From Elymus sibiricus (lineage: Eukaryota > Streptophyta > Magnoliopsida > Poales > Poaceae), in NCBI GenBank assembly GCA_039707655.1, contig CM077676.1, positions 453,458,379 to 453,522,378 on the forward strand: DNA of 64,000 nucleotides, given 5' to 3'. Both the position numbers and the translations under genes were made by a program. Of the stretch, positions 11,254 to 22,881 are shown in pieces. The notes under the pieces were generated by a model. The model had not been told where the DNA came from. It made no database searches and saw only the letters and a program-made list of their open reading frames with translations. The stretch's first letter is position 1. Each line of letters starts with the position of its first letter.

Positions 11254-12703
11254 GGCTGAGAGAGGGAGGACGCGTCGACGATTTTGGGGGAGGTGAGGTG
11301 AGCTACGGTAGCCGAGGCGGACGGGACAGGTAATGTGGTGGGGGTTGGAATGGTTGTCGGGGCCGTGGAGAAACAACGCGGAGAGTTTCTCCTGTTTTGA
11401 CCAGGATCGACGACGTTTTCGCGATTCGTTGGAGCTACAGCGACAAAGTGAGGAAAATTATACAGTAGTACTACTTTACCACAGTAGTGCTACTACTTCC
11501 TCCGTTTATTTTTACCCAAGAAAGGGAGTACGTACGGTGGTATATTTTGAAATCATTTGACCTGGATGTTGACGACCCATTTGAGTCAGTGCGACGTGGT
11601 GTCATGCAAGGGCGTGTGGCTTAATTAGCTGGCCAGCACCAACCCCGTGTCGACGTGTGTCCATCCTGGCACGAAAGACTTGCACGCATGACTTTTTGAC
11701 CTGGCCCGGCAGAGATAACTCGCGGAAAAGCCAAAGGGGACCTCTGACCTGGCAAATACTCCTACAGCACGGAAGTATAATTTCCTGGAAGCGCCAAGCA
11801 AGGATGGATCGAGTCAAACTGCTTTTTTTTTAAAGAAAGAGACAAGCCGAACCGCACCTAGGAGTAGTGATCGTACGTCCCTATATCTATAAACGTAGAC
11901 TGGCCGGAGGAATATATTCCCGTTGAGACCGACACGGCATGCGGTCTACGTACGCAATTTCCCTCTCAAAATTCAGATTCAGCGGCATGCGCGCCGTTTT
12001 ACACGGAATTTGCTGCGTGCGCCCCCGTCCGGTTCATGAATTTCGGACGCCGGAGACCGGGAGCAGAGCACGTCCCTCTCGCCCGCACGGCTCACACGCC
12101 AGATCGGAGGGCTCGACCAACGAAACAGTCGTCTGAATTCCTTTTTTCCCGTCGAGAGAATTCCCCTGCATCGTTCGATCTGCATCTGACGGACCGCGGC
12201 TCTTCTTCCATTGGGCGTGTCGTGCCCGTCGACTCCGAGCGGCGGTCAGCACTGCAAGTCCTTCCGCCCGCACCGGCCGATCCGCTAGCCGCCACACCTC
12301 CGGCCGTAGGCGGCGCCAGGGCAACTGCCGACGTCCACTTCATCGGTGCACTGCAGTCTGGAGGAGCCCTCGTCGACGACGCCGCGGCCTCGTGTCGTCT
12401 CCTTCCTTCGCCTCCGCGTCGCTTTGCTCTCACGCGTAGACCGACTGAAACGCCCAAAAGATTCCGACGACTGTGTATAAGCAAACGCAACGAAAACAAA
12501 TCAAGCACCCGTTTCATTTATATCATCCGTTCCGCCGATGCAATGCAACGTCCTCCGGCAGGTTTGCGTTTTCATGGCCGAGTCAGTTGAGCAACTTTCT
12601 GCCCTTGATTAATTTAGTTGATGAATTCTCTCGTACGTTATGGCAGTATTTTCTCCAAACAAGCAACACATGCATTACCTAGTTTTCCTCGTCTGGCATT
12701 TCA
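11254..12703. other. Upstream region of the protease gene, no further gene
   Basis: The promoter should lie just right of 11253 on the minus strand. A minus-strand TATAATTTT near 11452-11462 is the best TATA-like match but is unproven. The GC-rich stretch 12000-12460 has open frames on both strands with no domain and biased composition, so none is called. Confidence 0.45.
11494..11530. mobile_element. Possible Stowaway-type MITE remnant
   Basis: A stretch of 37 bp opens TACTTCCTCCG and closes GGGAGTA, resembling the ends of grass Stowaway elements (CTCCCTCCG, TA target) with the interior lost. It is too short to be sure. Confidence 0.3.
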
Positions 12704-12712
12704 ATTTGTTAT

Positions 12713-12953
12713 TTTTTTTTGACGAAAAGATTGCATGATGCAGCATTTCATTGAAATTAGAGGAGAGTTTTACAGGGTATAGCAAGTTACCCAGGATACA
12801 GAGTTAGTATCCAGCCACCCTTATTACAGTCCGAACCCCATTACTAGCCTACCAACAGCACACAAATTAATCTGGTTTCCTAGGTCTGTGAATCATTAGG
12901 GCCACCTTGTGCTTGCCTGCCAACATCCAATCAATGAGATCATTCTTGATTCG
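12713..12953 (-). mobile_element. 5'-truncated LINE fragment with A-tail
   Basis: On the minus strand the segment ends in a run of A (the T-run at 12713-12720), preceded by a non-coding stretch typical of LINE 3' ends. The flanks share atttgttat (12704-12712 and 12954-12962), a 9-bp candidate TSD in AT-rich DNA. About 241 bp, with no coding part retained. Confidence 0.5.
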
Positions 12954-12962
12954 ATTTGTTAT

Positions 12963-13516
12963 AGTTACCTCGCAAAATAATAATTTGTTATAGTATTTTT
13001 TTTTGTTACTTTGAATAACTATATTTTTATTACTGTACAAATCTTCCCTTTTTTTCAACTAAAAAGGCTGACTTCGTGGTTAGTGTAACTTGCAGGCTAA
13101 GAAAGCTTTCCACGTGCGAGCAAGCAAGCGTTGACGAGGATGCAACCACACTACTATACTGGAGTACTGCTATTTCGTAGACCGACATTTTACAAGTCAG
13201 GATAAAGTATGTTTGGCCAGAAGTCAAGTACTACCATTAATTAGCATGTGTGACAAATTCAAAAAAAAAATCAAAATTCAAAAATTAGCATGTGTGACTA
13301 GAAGTCAGGCAAATCTTGCGGAACAAGATAGGTCGCGACGTAATAATATAAACATGTCTACCATAAATGCTTTCTCGTGTGGATTGTTTTTTCTTCTTTT
13401 GTTTTGAGGCTCATAATGCATTTTTTGTGAAGCAATCCATCGACAGTGCTTGGCAGAAGTAAAACTCACCAGTCCTCCTGGGCACCAACTGGTTCCAGCG
13501 TGCCTCCTGGACCTGT
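12963..13516. other. Intergenic DNA
   Basis: AT-rich, no gene. A short direct repeat 'attagcatgtgtgac' occurs twice (about 13240 and 13285). Confidence 0.5.
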
Positions 13517-13534
13517 GGAGTGTCTGCTATTACC
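13517..13534. repeat. 18-bp target-site duplication, left copy
   Basis: Identical to 15619-15636. The bases outside the 18-mer differ, so the repeat is bounded exactly. Confidence 0.9.
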
Positions 13535-15618
13535 TCCTCCTCCTCGAAACAGGCTTTCGCCCCGCTTTGTATTACAAAGCAACCACTTCCGGTACATCCA
13601 ACGATAGGTGCTGGGGCGGAAACAGCACAGGCACGCCCAAAAGAAACAACAAAGAAAGAGTAAAAGAAACAAATGCCGACATCGGCGGATCAACGAAAAC
13701 GGAGAAGCCTCGCGACCGCTGCGCCCACCGAAGAACACCCACCAAACTCCTAGACTCCGAGACGCCGGTACCAATCAACACCTCCAAGAAGGGACGCGAC
13801 GATGACGACGCTCCTGCTAAGGGTTTCCCCCGGTACGCGGCGAGGGGAAAGGAAGGGTAGCCCCGACGCCCTCCAGGAAGGTCTGGCGGCACCCGCAGGC
13901 GCCACCGCGACGGTGTCGACCAGGCCGACAGGGATTTCTCCCGATCCCAACCTCCACCTCAGGCGCATCGGAGCCCGCCACCAAACCGACCACCACCCCG
14001 CGCCAACACGGACTTGAAGCTTCCACGCCGTCTCACCACAGCAACGCACGGAGGGGTCTGCACGACGAAGAAGAGGAGCCGGGACTAGGGGCAGCATCAC
14101 CATCGGCACGCGGGAGGGCACAACCTCCACCGTCAAGGACGGTAACCGACCGGACGCGATAGCAGGAGCAAACCAGGCCCGTGGCCACAGGCCCGGCCGG
14201 GGCTTCAGATGCCCGTAAAGCTCCCGCCTTCGCGCTGCAGAAAGCACGCCGTCTGCGACGCCGCCCCCTGTCCAAGCCGCTCCTCCACACCTCCGCACAG
14301 AAAGCATCGTGGCCGCGGCAACACGACCAGTCCGCCCCGCCGCCAAGTGGAAGCACCACCACCAAGCTCACCGCCGGCCACCTCCACCAAGGCGCCAGAC
14401 CGCCATTGGCCTAGCTGCACCCCCGCCGCACGCCGGCGACGGAGGGGACCAACCGCAACCGCCGAGAGCCCGAAGCCGGACCCCAACCACCACCCACGCC
14501 GTCACCGCCAACCGTCGACCTCACAACGCGCAACCATGGTGGGAGAAACGGGAGGTGTCTCCTTCCGCTCCTAGCCCGGCATCAGCCACCCGGCCTGGGT
14601 GATCGCCTCCACAGTAGGAGGCGTCCACGCCTGCGTCCCCAGCCAGTCCCTGTGGACCGGGGGGGGGGGGGGGGCACGGCCTAGTAGCTGCCGACGGCCA
14701 CCGCCAAGCAAGCCCCAACCTTTAGTCGAGGCGAGCTCAGACGCCGCCACACCTGTGCCACCGGCGTCGCTCCGACCAACGGCACATCAACAACATGGGC
14801 GCCAACTCGGACCGACGCCACAGCGAAGCAACAGGGCAAACAGGCACAAACGCGACGGCAAGCACCAACGCGGACTAGGTCGGCCCTCTGCCTGTGCACC
14901 GCCGAACGCCATCCTCCGCCACGGTCCAGATCCGCGCTGCCACCGCAGCCCCGGATCGACTGCTGCCAACCGAGGCAGCAGCCCCGCCCCACCGCCGCCC
15001 GAGAAGCCCCGAGCCGCGCCACCGCGACGGCGACGCGCTGCCCCGCCGGAACCAGCACCACGCAGCCGCCGCCCGCCCAAGCCGTGGGGCACGCAGGGCA
15101 CCTCCCGCGCTGGCCGGAAGCCAGCCACCAGCAGGGCGCCAGACGATCCCCACCCACCGCCCCGTGCCACCTGCAGGAACTCCGGCGACAGCACCAGCCG
15201 GATCTGGCCGGAGCCGAGCAAGCCCGCTACCACCTGCTTCTTGCCGCGCCAGATCCACCGAGGGAACCGCCGCCGCCCCAGAAGCACGCCACCCCACGGA
15301 GCCCTCCACGCAGCACCACGAACCAGCAACTCCGCCGCCGGACCGCGAAGCTCCGCCGCCGCGCCCCCCGCCAGCACAGCGCCCCCGCCCGGCCACGATG
15401 CCCCGCGCCACCGCCACCCGAGCAGGGGAAGAGGGAGCCCCGCCGCCGCCAGCACCAAACGGGCTTTGCCCGCCGGTGCGCACGGGCGGTGGCGAGGGAG
15501 GGAGAAGGAGGAGGGGGGCCCCGCCGGCGGCGCGCTAGGGTTTCCCCCCGGTCGCCCGCGGGGACGACTCGGGTGGGAGCGATCCTAGTTTTGTCAGGAC
15601 ACCCTAAAAATTGACTCG
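13535..15618 (-). mobile_element. LINE-like non-autonomous insertion, 2,084 bp, 18-bp TSD
   Basis: The 18-mer ggagtgtctgctattacc stands at 13517-13534 and again at 15619-15636. An exact TSD of this length is typical of target-primed LINE retrotransposition. Read on the minus strand, the unit starts in very GC-rich DNA with AAACCCTAGCG, as many plant LINE 5' UTRs do. It ends with a tail containing TTTGTAATACAAAGCGGGGC, like grass LINE 3' ends, but without poly(A). No reverse transcriptase or endonuclease ORF is present. Long open frames inside (such as 14599-15588 plus) are Pro/Arg/Ala-rich by-products of GC content. A run of 16 G lies at 14659-14674. Confidence 0.75.
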
Positions 15619-15636
15619 GGAGTGTCTGCTATTACC
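15619..15636. repeat. 18-bp target-site duplication, right copy
   Basis: Right partner of 13517-13534. Together they define the edges of the LINE-like insertion. Confidence 0.9.
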
Positions 15637-15675
15637 GCGTGCGCTATCTTCCTTAGTCTTGTTCCTGTGCCTGCA

Positions 15676-15960
15676 AGAGCAAGTATAATAGCAAGCTCAT
15701 AACCCGCTTACATGCCAATTTTGCCTATGTGGAAGAGAGAGACATAAAAAAGTAAGGGGGGTAAGCTCTCATGCAAGAGCCTAGCTATATGCATATCCCT
15801 AGGCAAATACCATAAATATGAAGAAAGAGATAAAGAGAAGATAGAAAAAAAATACTACTCTTATAGCCAACCTTGTTGTATGAGTGATTATAAATGATGA
15901 CTATATATGACATGACAACATCATATAGCCAGCAGTTGGCTATACTATTAACCATGCTCT
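15676..15960. mobile_element. MITE-like element, 285 bp
   Basis: The left end is AGAGCAAGTATAATAGC. The right end, read inversely, is AGAGCATGGTTAATAGTATA, so the two form imperfect terminal inverted repeats. The interior is AT-rich and non-coding. No clear TSD was found. Confidence 0.5.
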
Positions 15961-16376
15961 AATAAGTAGAGTGCACACTCCATAACAGCCACGGAATAAA
16001 TAAAATGACATACCAATTAAACAACTTAGCTATTTCAGATATCTGTCAAATGTCATGGGGTGATTTCCATGAATATAACAACACATATCAATTCTCTTTC
16101 CCACTTCTTTCCTCCTCGACAGCCACCACTCCTTGCATGAAGACAAAGTGTCATGTTTTTCCCGCCCCTCGTCCCCTTCCGCTTTCATGCTCTTCATTCA
16201 TCCTTGTAACAAACCTAGTATGTAATACCCCTCGCATTGCCATGGAAGAAAAAATAGTGTTAAAGGAACTGAAGAAAGTCTCTTTTCTACTTTGTAAATG
16301 TGTGTGTCAATCTTGTGGTTTTCCCATGTGTGTGATAACATGAAAAACTTCTCTTGCTTCTTACCTATTCGACTAC
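15961..16376. other. Intergenic DNA up to the retrotransposon nest
   Basis: No gene, RNA or promoter is supported. The last five bases before element A, actac (16372-16376), would be its left TSD, but the partner lies outside the window. Confidence 0.5.
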
Positions 16377-17255
16377 TGTCGGGCCTCTGGGAACCAGGGT
16401 ACCCCGGCCCGTCTGCCTGCGGCCCAGGAAACGACGCCTGGCGAAGGCCCAAGACGCGGCCCATCTGAGGGCGCCGCGAAGCGAAGACATCTCCCGAGGC
16501 GCCGGCCTCCTGAGGACCCCTCCTCAGCACACGACTTGCCAACACTTAGCCGCGGCAGCGGCAGGGGCCTCGCAAGGCCGCCTCCCGAGGCGCCCTCCCG
16601 AGCCGGGCGCCCGAGGCCATCTCGCCTGATGTCGGCAGTCCCGTGCCGACCACGTGGGTGACGCGCGTAGCGACGAAGGGCGGCAGAGACCGCACCAGCG
16701 GGCGCGGATAGAGAAGCTTTCCTCTTTGGTGCTAAGGGGGCAGCCCCAGCTGCCCATCCCCAAAGCGAGTCCCAAGGACTTCCCATTTGGTGATAGAAGA
16801 CCGAGACAGCAAGACGCGCAGGGCGGAGGTCATCACCGAGCCCACTGGCGCGTCATAGATCACGCTTTTGCAGGCGAAGACCGCCTTTAGTCAGGATACA
16901 CTGAGCGGCTGTCCCCTTTCGAACCGGCCAAGTGTGGCAACCCTTCCCGCCTAAATTTTGGGGAAGAGGACCAGGGCGGCTATAAAGGGGGCAGAGCTGC
17001 CATTGTAGAGGGGGTCGATTCCTCTGCCTTCTACCTTGTACGCGAGAACACCTTCTTGCCCACAGCAATCCCAACCACAAGCAGGAGTAGGGTTTTACAC
17101 CGCAAGGTGACCCGAACCTGGGTAACCGTCGTGTCCTCTGTCGTGCTCCCGCGTAGCGCTCTCGCCGTAGCTTCGCCGTGGTCACCTTTGGTCGGAAAGA
17201 GCTAGCGCGCCCCCAGTGTTCGAACCTCTAGATCCCCGGAGCCCAGGCTCCGACA
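16377..17255 (+). repeat. Element A 5' LTR (879 bp)
   Basis: Starts TGTCGGGCC and ends CTCCGACA, so its ends are short inverted repeats (TGTCGG/CCGACA). The PBS-like sequence follows at once. TATAAA lies at 16981-16986. Confidence 0.9.
16981..16986 (+). promoter_or_regulatory. TATA box in element A LTR
   Basis: TATAAA followed by a G-run, 270 bp before the LTR end, the usual place for the U3/R boundary of a gypsy LTR. Confidence 0.6.
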
Positions 17256-17307
17256 TTTGGCGCGCCAGGTAGGGGGCTGCTTCGCTTCTTTCCGCTTCCT
17301 CGCCGCC

Positions 17308-18555
17308 ATGGCCGACGCTCGCCGCGAGCGCTACGCGCGCCGAGCCGCCAGGGTGGCCCAGACGGAGCCCGTCGCCCGCGACGACCATCGACGCCGCGCC
17401 GCCGGCGCTGTCACCGACCCCGCTGAGATGGAGCAGCAGGCTTCTTCCCACCACCCGTCCGTGCGGGTGGACGGCCACACCGGCACGGCCTCTTCGCTCG
17501 GCCGGCGCGACGCGCCGGCCCTGCAGGCCGCGCTGCTCATAGCGCGTGAGCTCCTGTACTACCGCTCCACCGACGCCTGGCTCGGCCGCATCACCGAGCT
17601 CGTCAACGCTGCTGGCGACGCCCCGGTGTCCTTTCACTCGCTCCGTCCTCCGCCGTTTCGCGCCAGGGACGTGGCGTACGACGCGTCTCCTCCGCCTCCT
17701 CTGCACGGCGAGGGCGCCCGGCGCCACCACGACGTGCGGGCGCGTGAGCACTCTCGCGGCGCGTCTTCGCCGGACCAAGGCGAGCGCAGCTGCCAGATCG
17801 TCCGACGCGCACCGCCCGACGCGCGCGTCCTCCTCGAGCAACAGCGCCAGCGCCAAGACAGGACCGTCCAAGAAGTCGCGGCCGCCGGCCGTCAGAATCG
17901 CGCCGTCCTCGCCGGCCGCGTCCCCTCCAGCTGCGTGGGCTGCCGCGCCTTCACCCGCGACCTGCGCCGAGTGGTGTGGCCCACCAAGTTCAAGCCGGAG
18001 CTGCCTCCGCGCTATGACGGCACCCCCAACCCCGCGGAGTTCCTGTAGCTCTATGCCCTGAGCATCGAGGCGGCGAATGGCGACAACAAGGTCATGGCAA
18101 ACTGGTTTCCCATGGCCCTCAAGGACGGGCCGCGCTCCTGGCTCATGAACCTCCCCGAGGCGTCCATCTCTTCGTGGGATGAGCTCTGCCGGCAATTCGT
18201 CGCCAACTTCAAGGGCACGCACGAGCGCTCCCTCACACTCAACGACTTGCGCGGCGTGCGCCAGCGCCCCGACGAGACCCTCCGTAAATACATCCAGCGC
18301 TTCAGCCAAGTGCGCAACTAAATCCCGCGCGCCTCCGAGGCCGCCATCATCTCCGCGTTCTCCAACGGCGTCACAGACGTCCGGATGCGCGAGAAGCTCG
18401 CCATCAACGACGAGCTCGACTCCGTGCTCGAGCAGTTCGCCCTCGCCGACAAATGCGCTAAGGCCGAGGAAGATCGCCTCTTCGTCCACAATGACCCCGA
18501 CGCAACGTCAGACGCCACCAAGGCCAAGAGCAAGGACGTCAAGCGCAAGGCCCTA
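17308..18555 (+). pseudogene. Element A gag
   Basis: The ATG at 17308 (gccgccATGG) opens a gag with a basic N-terminus (MADARRERYARRAARV). One frame holds through the capsid-like core (VMANWFPMALKDGPRSWL, then ELCRQFVANFKGTH) but is stopped by TAG at 18046 and TAA at 18319. It shifts frame near 18550. The first stop follows PAEFL, where Gln is expected. Full gag cannot be made. Confidence 0.85.
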
Positions 18556-18557
18556 CC

Positions 18558-19694
18558 GTGCTCGCGGCGGAGCCTGAGCAGAAGCTCGGCCGTGAGCGTG
18601 ATGAGCCCAAAAGAGATGACCGCCCTCTCTGCGCCTACCACAACTCGCACTCCCACAGCACTGAGGACTGCCATGAGCTGAAGTTGCTCCGCGACGAGCG
18701 CCTTGGCTGCTGCGGTGATCGCAACGACCGCGGCACCGGCCGCAGAGGTGGCCGTAGCGGCGGCCGCTGGGGAGATCGCAGCAACAGCGGCAACTTCTGC
18801 CATGGCTGGCGCGACCAGCCTCGTGAGGCCAACCCTCAGGCCAATGCTGCCCTTCCACCACTGCCGCCGCCACCACGACGGAACGATGGCAACCAGCCCA
18901 ACCAAGACGTCGGGGGCTATCAAGAGCCTCGCGGGGTGGCCTACATCCTAGGCGGAGCTCAGGCTCCCGCATCCAACCACCACTTCAAGCTGTTTTCTCG
19001 CGAGGTGAACGTTGCCCTCCCGAGGCCTGAGGCTTCTCGCCCCCTAAAGTGGTCCCAATACGCCATCACCTTGGACTCCAACGATCACCCCAAGTCTTCG
19101 AGCGCTGCTGGCACGGTCCCCATGCTGTGCATCCCCACCATCACCAAGACACTCATCGATGGAGGCGCCGGCCTCAACGTGATCTCCATCGAGACCTTCG
19201 AGACGCTCCAAGTGCCTTACGACCAGCTGATGCCGACCAGGCCCTTCTCCGGAGTGACTGATGGCTCCACCATTCCTCTGGGCCAAGTGCGTCTCCCTGT
19301 CACCTTTGGCACCCGTAAGAACTACCATACTGAGCTCATCGACTTCGACGTGGCACACATCGGCCTGCCATACAACGCCATCTTGGGCTACCCAGCTCTC
19401 GCCAAGTTCATGGCGACGACCCACCACGCCTACAACGTCCTCAAGATTCCGGGCTGCAGCGGCATCATCACCGTCTGCTACGACGAGAAGGACGCGGTCG
19501 GCTCCCTCGAGAGCGCCTACAAGGCGGCTGCCACCGCCTACCCTGCCGACGAGGATGCCGCCGAGCCTCATGAGGCCGCACCCGCGAAGAAGAAGCATCT
19601 GTTCTCTCAGGACCGCGCCGAGACGAAGGTGTCGGTGGACGGCAGCGGTTCAGGCCCTGCCTTCACCATCGGCACTGGCCTGTCTCCTGCATAG
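18558..19694 (+). pseudogene. Element A nucleocapsid end and protease
   Basis: Begins after the gag frameshift. Cys/His knuckle CAYHNSHSHSTEDC, then a Gly/Arg/Asn-rich linker and a Pro-rich linker. The retropepsin-like segment has LIDGGAGLNV; D-G-G in place of D-T/S-G is common in this gypsy branch. It stops at TAG 19692-19694, followed in the same frame by pol sequence (DVLVTFLWANSDVFAW), so the stop is a lesion. Confidence 0.85.
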
Positions 19695-21302
19695 GAAGAC
19701 GTGCTCGTCACCTTCCTTTGGGCAAATTCGGATGTGTTCGCCTGGACGGCATCTGATTTGTCCGGTGTGCCGAGGGAGGTGATCGAGCACCACTTAGCGG
19801 TGTGCCCCAACGGACGCCCCATGAAACAGAAGGCACGGCGCCAGGCGCCAGAGAAACAAGATTTCATCGTCAAGGAAGTTCAGAAGCTGGAGTCATCCGT
19901 GAAGTGCGCCACACTGAATGGCTCGCCAACCCTGTTGTGGTACCCAAGAAGTGCGGCAAGGAGCGCATGTGCGTCGACTTCACGAGCCTCAACAAGTTCT
20001 GCCCTCAAGATCCATTTCCGCTGCCCCGCATCGACCAGATCGTGGACTCCACCGCCGGGTGCGAGTTGCTATGCTTCCTAGATGCCTTCCCAGGCTACCA
20101 CCAGATCAAGATGGCTACCGAAGACATGGAGAAAACGGCCTTCATCACCTCCTGCGGCACATTCTGCTACATCTGCATGCCGTTCGGCCTCCGGAGCGCC
20201 GGGGCCACCTTCCAAAGGCTGGTGCACATCGCCTTGGGGCCCCAGATGGGAAGAAACGCCGAGGTCTACATCGACGACATCGTCATCAAGACTCGCGAGG
20301 CCTGGTCCCTCCTCGCGGACCTCCAAGAGACATTCGACAACCTGCGCAAGGTCAACCTCAAGCTCAACCTAGACAAGTGCGTCTTCGGAGTCCCCTCCGG
20401 CAAGCTGCTCGGCTTCCTGGTCTCCCACCATGGCATCGAGGCCAACCCCGAGAAGATCAAGGCCATCAAGAGGATGCGTCCTCCCCAGAGCCTTAAGGAG
20501 ATGCAGCGCCTGGTGGGATACATGGCCTCCCTTGGGCGATTCGTCTCCAAGTTCGGCGAGCCAGCCCTGCCATTCTTCAAACTCATGAAGAGATCCGGCC
20601 CCTTCAAGTGGACTCCCGAGGCCGACGCTGCCTTCAAAGACCTCAAGAGGTACCTCACGAGCCCGCTCATCATGGTCGCGCCACGCTCTCGCGAGCCCTT
20701 GCTCCTATACTTGGCGGCCACTCCCCAGACGGCCAGCGCGGCTCTGGTGGTAGTTCGAGAAGAGCGCGTCCTCGCGCAGAAGAGGCCTCCCGCGCCACCG
20801 CCTCCTGAGACCGCGCCGTCACCTGTCGAGGCCTCGCCTCAGGAGGCCCCCAGTGAGCAGCCTCGCGAGCCGCCTCCCGAGCCTCACGAGCCCCTCGGCC
20901 CCCCTGAAGACCAAGCTGCTGCAACAACTACCCGCGTCGTCGAGCACCCTATATACTTCGTCAGCACGGTGTTGCGAGATGCGCGCGAACGTTACCCAAT
21001 GCAGCAGAAACTCCTCCTCGCGCTCCTCGTCACATCTAGAAAGCTGCGCCACTACTTCCAGGGCCATCCCATCAAGGTGATCTCGTCTTACCCCCTGGTG
21101 CAAGTCTTGCACAGCCCCAACGCCGCTGGCCGCGTCGCCGAGTGGAGCATCGAGCTGCAAGCCTACGAGCTGGAATTCTGCACCACAAGGGCGATCAAGG
21201 GCATAGCCCTGGCCGACTTCGTAGCAGAATGGACGGACCCACCCCAGGAGGAGCCTCACGAGGCTGAGTTCCTCTTGCCTGGGAACGAAGCGCCTAGCGG
21301 AT
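19695..21302 (+). pseudogene. Element A reverse transcriptase and RNase H start
   Basis: A frameshift at about 19880 divides the RT entry (KQKARRQAPEKQDFIVKEVQ) from the RT body. Body motifs: VDFTSLNKFCPQDPFPLPRI, then FLDAFPGYHQI, then MPFGLRSAGATFQ, then YIDD (YIDDIVIKT), then LGFLVSHHGIEANPEKI. The RNase H-like connection region carries a Pro/Glu-rich insert of about 65 residues (QKRPPAPPPPETAPS...) between VVVREERV and HPIYFVST. It is cut by B1 in the middle of a Trp codon. Confidence 0.9.
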
Positions 21303-22848
21303 AGATACGTCTCCAACGTATCTATAATTTTTGATTGTTCCATGCTATTATAGTATCAATCTTGGATGTTTTATATACACTTACAAACAATTATATATCA
21401 TTTTTTGGGACTAACCTATTAACTTAGTGCCCAGTGCCAGTTGCTGTTTTTTTGCCTGTTTTTGGTTTTTCAGAATATCAGTACCAAACGAAGTCCAAAT
21501 GCCACGAAACTTTTTGGATATTTTTTTCTAGACATAAGAGACACTAGAAGCTTCGGGAGATGGCCAGAAGACAGAGGAGGTGGCCACGAGCCACCAGGGC
21601 GCGCCCTGGTGCCTCGTGGGCCCATCTCTGCTCCGTTTGACCTAATTCCACCTCTATAAATACTCTAAAATAGGGAAACCAACAGAGGAGTCCACAAAAT
21701 ATATTTTTCGCCGCCGCAAGTTCCTGTTCTCGAGAGATCCCATCTGGAGGCCTTTTCCGGCACTCTGCCGGAGTAGGATTCGATCACGGAGGGGCTCTCC
21801 ATCAACCTTGCTGCCCTTCCGATGATGCGTGAGTAGTTTACCACAGACCTTCGGGTCCATAGTTAGTGGCTAGATGGCTTCTTCTCTCTTTTTGATCTTC
21901 AATACAATGTTCTCCTCGATGTTCTTGGAGTTCTATCAGATGTAATCACTTTTAGCGGTGTGTTTGTTGGGATCCAATGAATTGTGAGTTTATGATCAGA
22001 TTATCCATGAATATTATTTGAGTCTTCTCTGATCTATTTTATGCATGATTGTTATAGCTTTGTATTTCTCTCCGATCTATTGATTTGGTTCGGCCAACTA
22101 GATTGATTTATCTTGCAATGGGAGAGGTGCTTTGTAATGGGTTCGATCTTGCGGTGCTCAATCCCAGTGATAGAAAGGGACATGACACGTATGTATCGTT
22201 GCTATTAAGGGTAAAAAGATGGGGGTTATTCATGCGTGAGTTTACTTTGTCTACATCATGTCATCTTGCTTAAGGCGTTACTCCGTTCTTTATGAACTTA
22301 ATACTCTAGATGCATGCTGGATAGCGGTCGATGTGTGGAGTAATAGTAGTAGATGCAGAATCATTTCGGTCTACTTGTCTCGGACGTGATGCCTATATAC
22401 ATGATCATTGCCTTGGATATCGTCATGATTATTTGCTTTTCTATTAATTGCACAACAGTAATTTGTTCACCCACCGTATGCTATTTTCAAGAGAGAAGCC
22501 TCTAGTGAAAACTATGGCCCCCGGGTCTACCTTTATCATATATTGAAAATTCTAAAAATACCTTGCTGCAATTTTACTTTATTATTTTATTTTGTATTTT
22601 TGTTCGATCTATCTATATATCACCATACAATTTAATGTTGCAATTAACCGCCAAGGGATTGACAACCCCTTGTTTGCGTTGGGTGCGAGGATTTGTTGTT
22701 TTGGGTGCAGGTGCTGCTAACGAGTTGTTGCGTGATTCTCCTACTGGATTGATAACCTTAGTTTCATAACTGAGGGAAATACTTATCTCTACTGTACTGC
22801 ATCATCCCCTCCTCTTCGGGGAAATCCCAACGCAGCTCACAAGTAGTA
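21303..22848 (+). repeat. B1 5' LTR
   Basis: About 1,546 bp, starting (A)GATACGTCTCCAACGTATC, whose first 20 bases form an inverted repeat (GATACGT/ACGTATC). TATAAATA at 21655-21662. Just upstream is the perfect 20-bp palindrome CACCAGGGCGCGCCCTGGTG at 21592-21611. Confidence 0.93.
21655..21662 (+). promoter_or_regulatory. TATA box in B1 5' LTR
   Basis: TATAAATA, also present in the B1 3' LTR; element C LTRs have TATAAATT at the matching site (57135-57140 and 62098-62103). Confidence 0.55.
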
Positions 22849-22859
22849 GGAAGAATTTC

Positions 22860-22877
22860 TGGCGCCGTTGCCGGGGA
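22860..22877 (+). other. B1 primer-binding site
   Basis: TGGCGCCGTTGCCGGGGA, 11 bp after the LTR end and identical to the one in element C (58378-58395). Element D was inserted immediately downstream. Confidence 0.8.
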
Positions 22878-22881
22878 GACA

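Noticed and set aside
9787..11259. 490-codon plus-strand ORF opposite the protease
   Set aside because: Exact antisense of a well-supported gene. Its Arg/Ala/Val-rich composition comes from GC-rich codons; no domain.
14599..15588. 329-codon plus-strand ORF
   Set aside because: Pro/Arg/Ser low-complexity translation of the GC-rich part of the LINE-like insertion; open in several frames on both strands.
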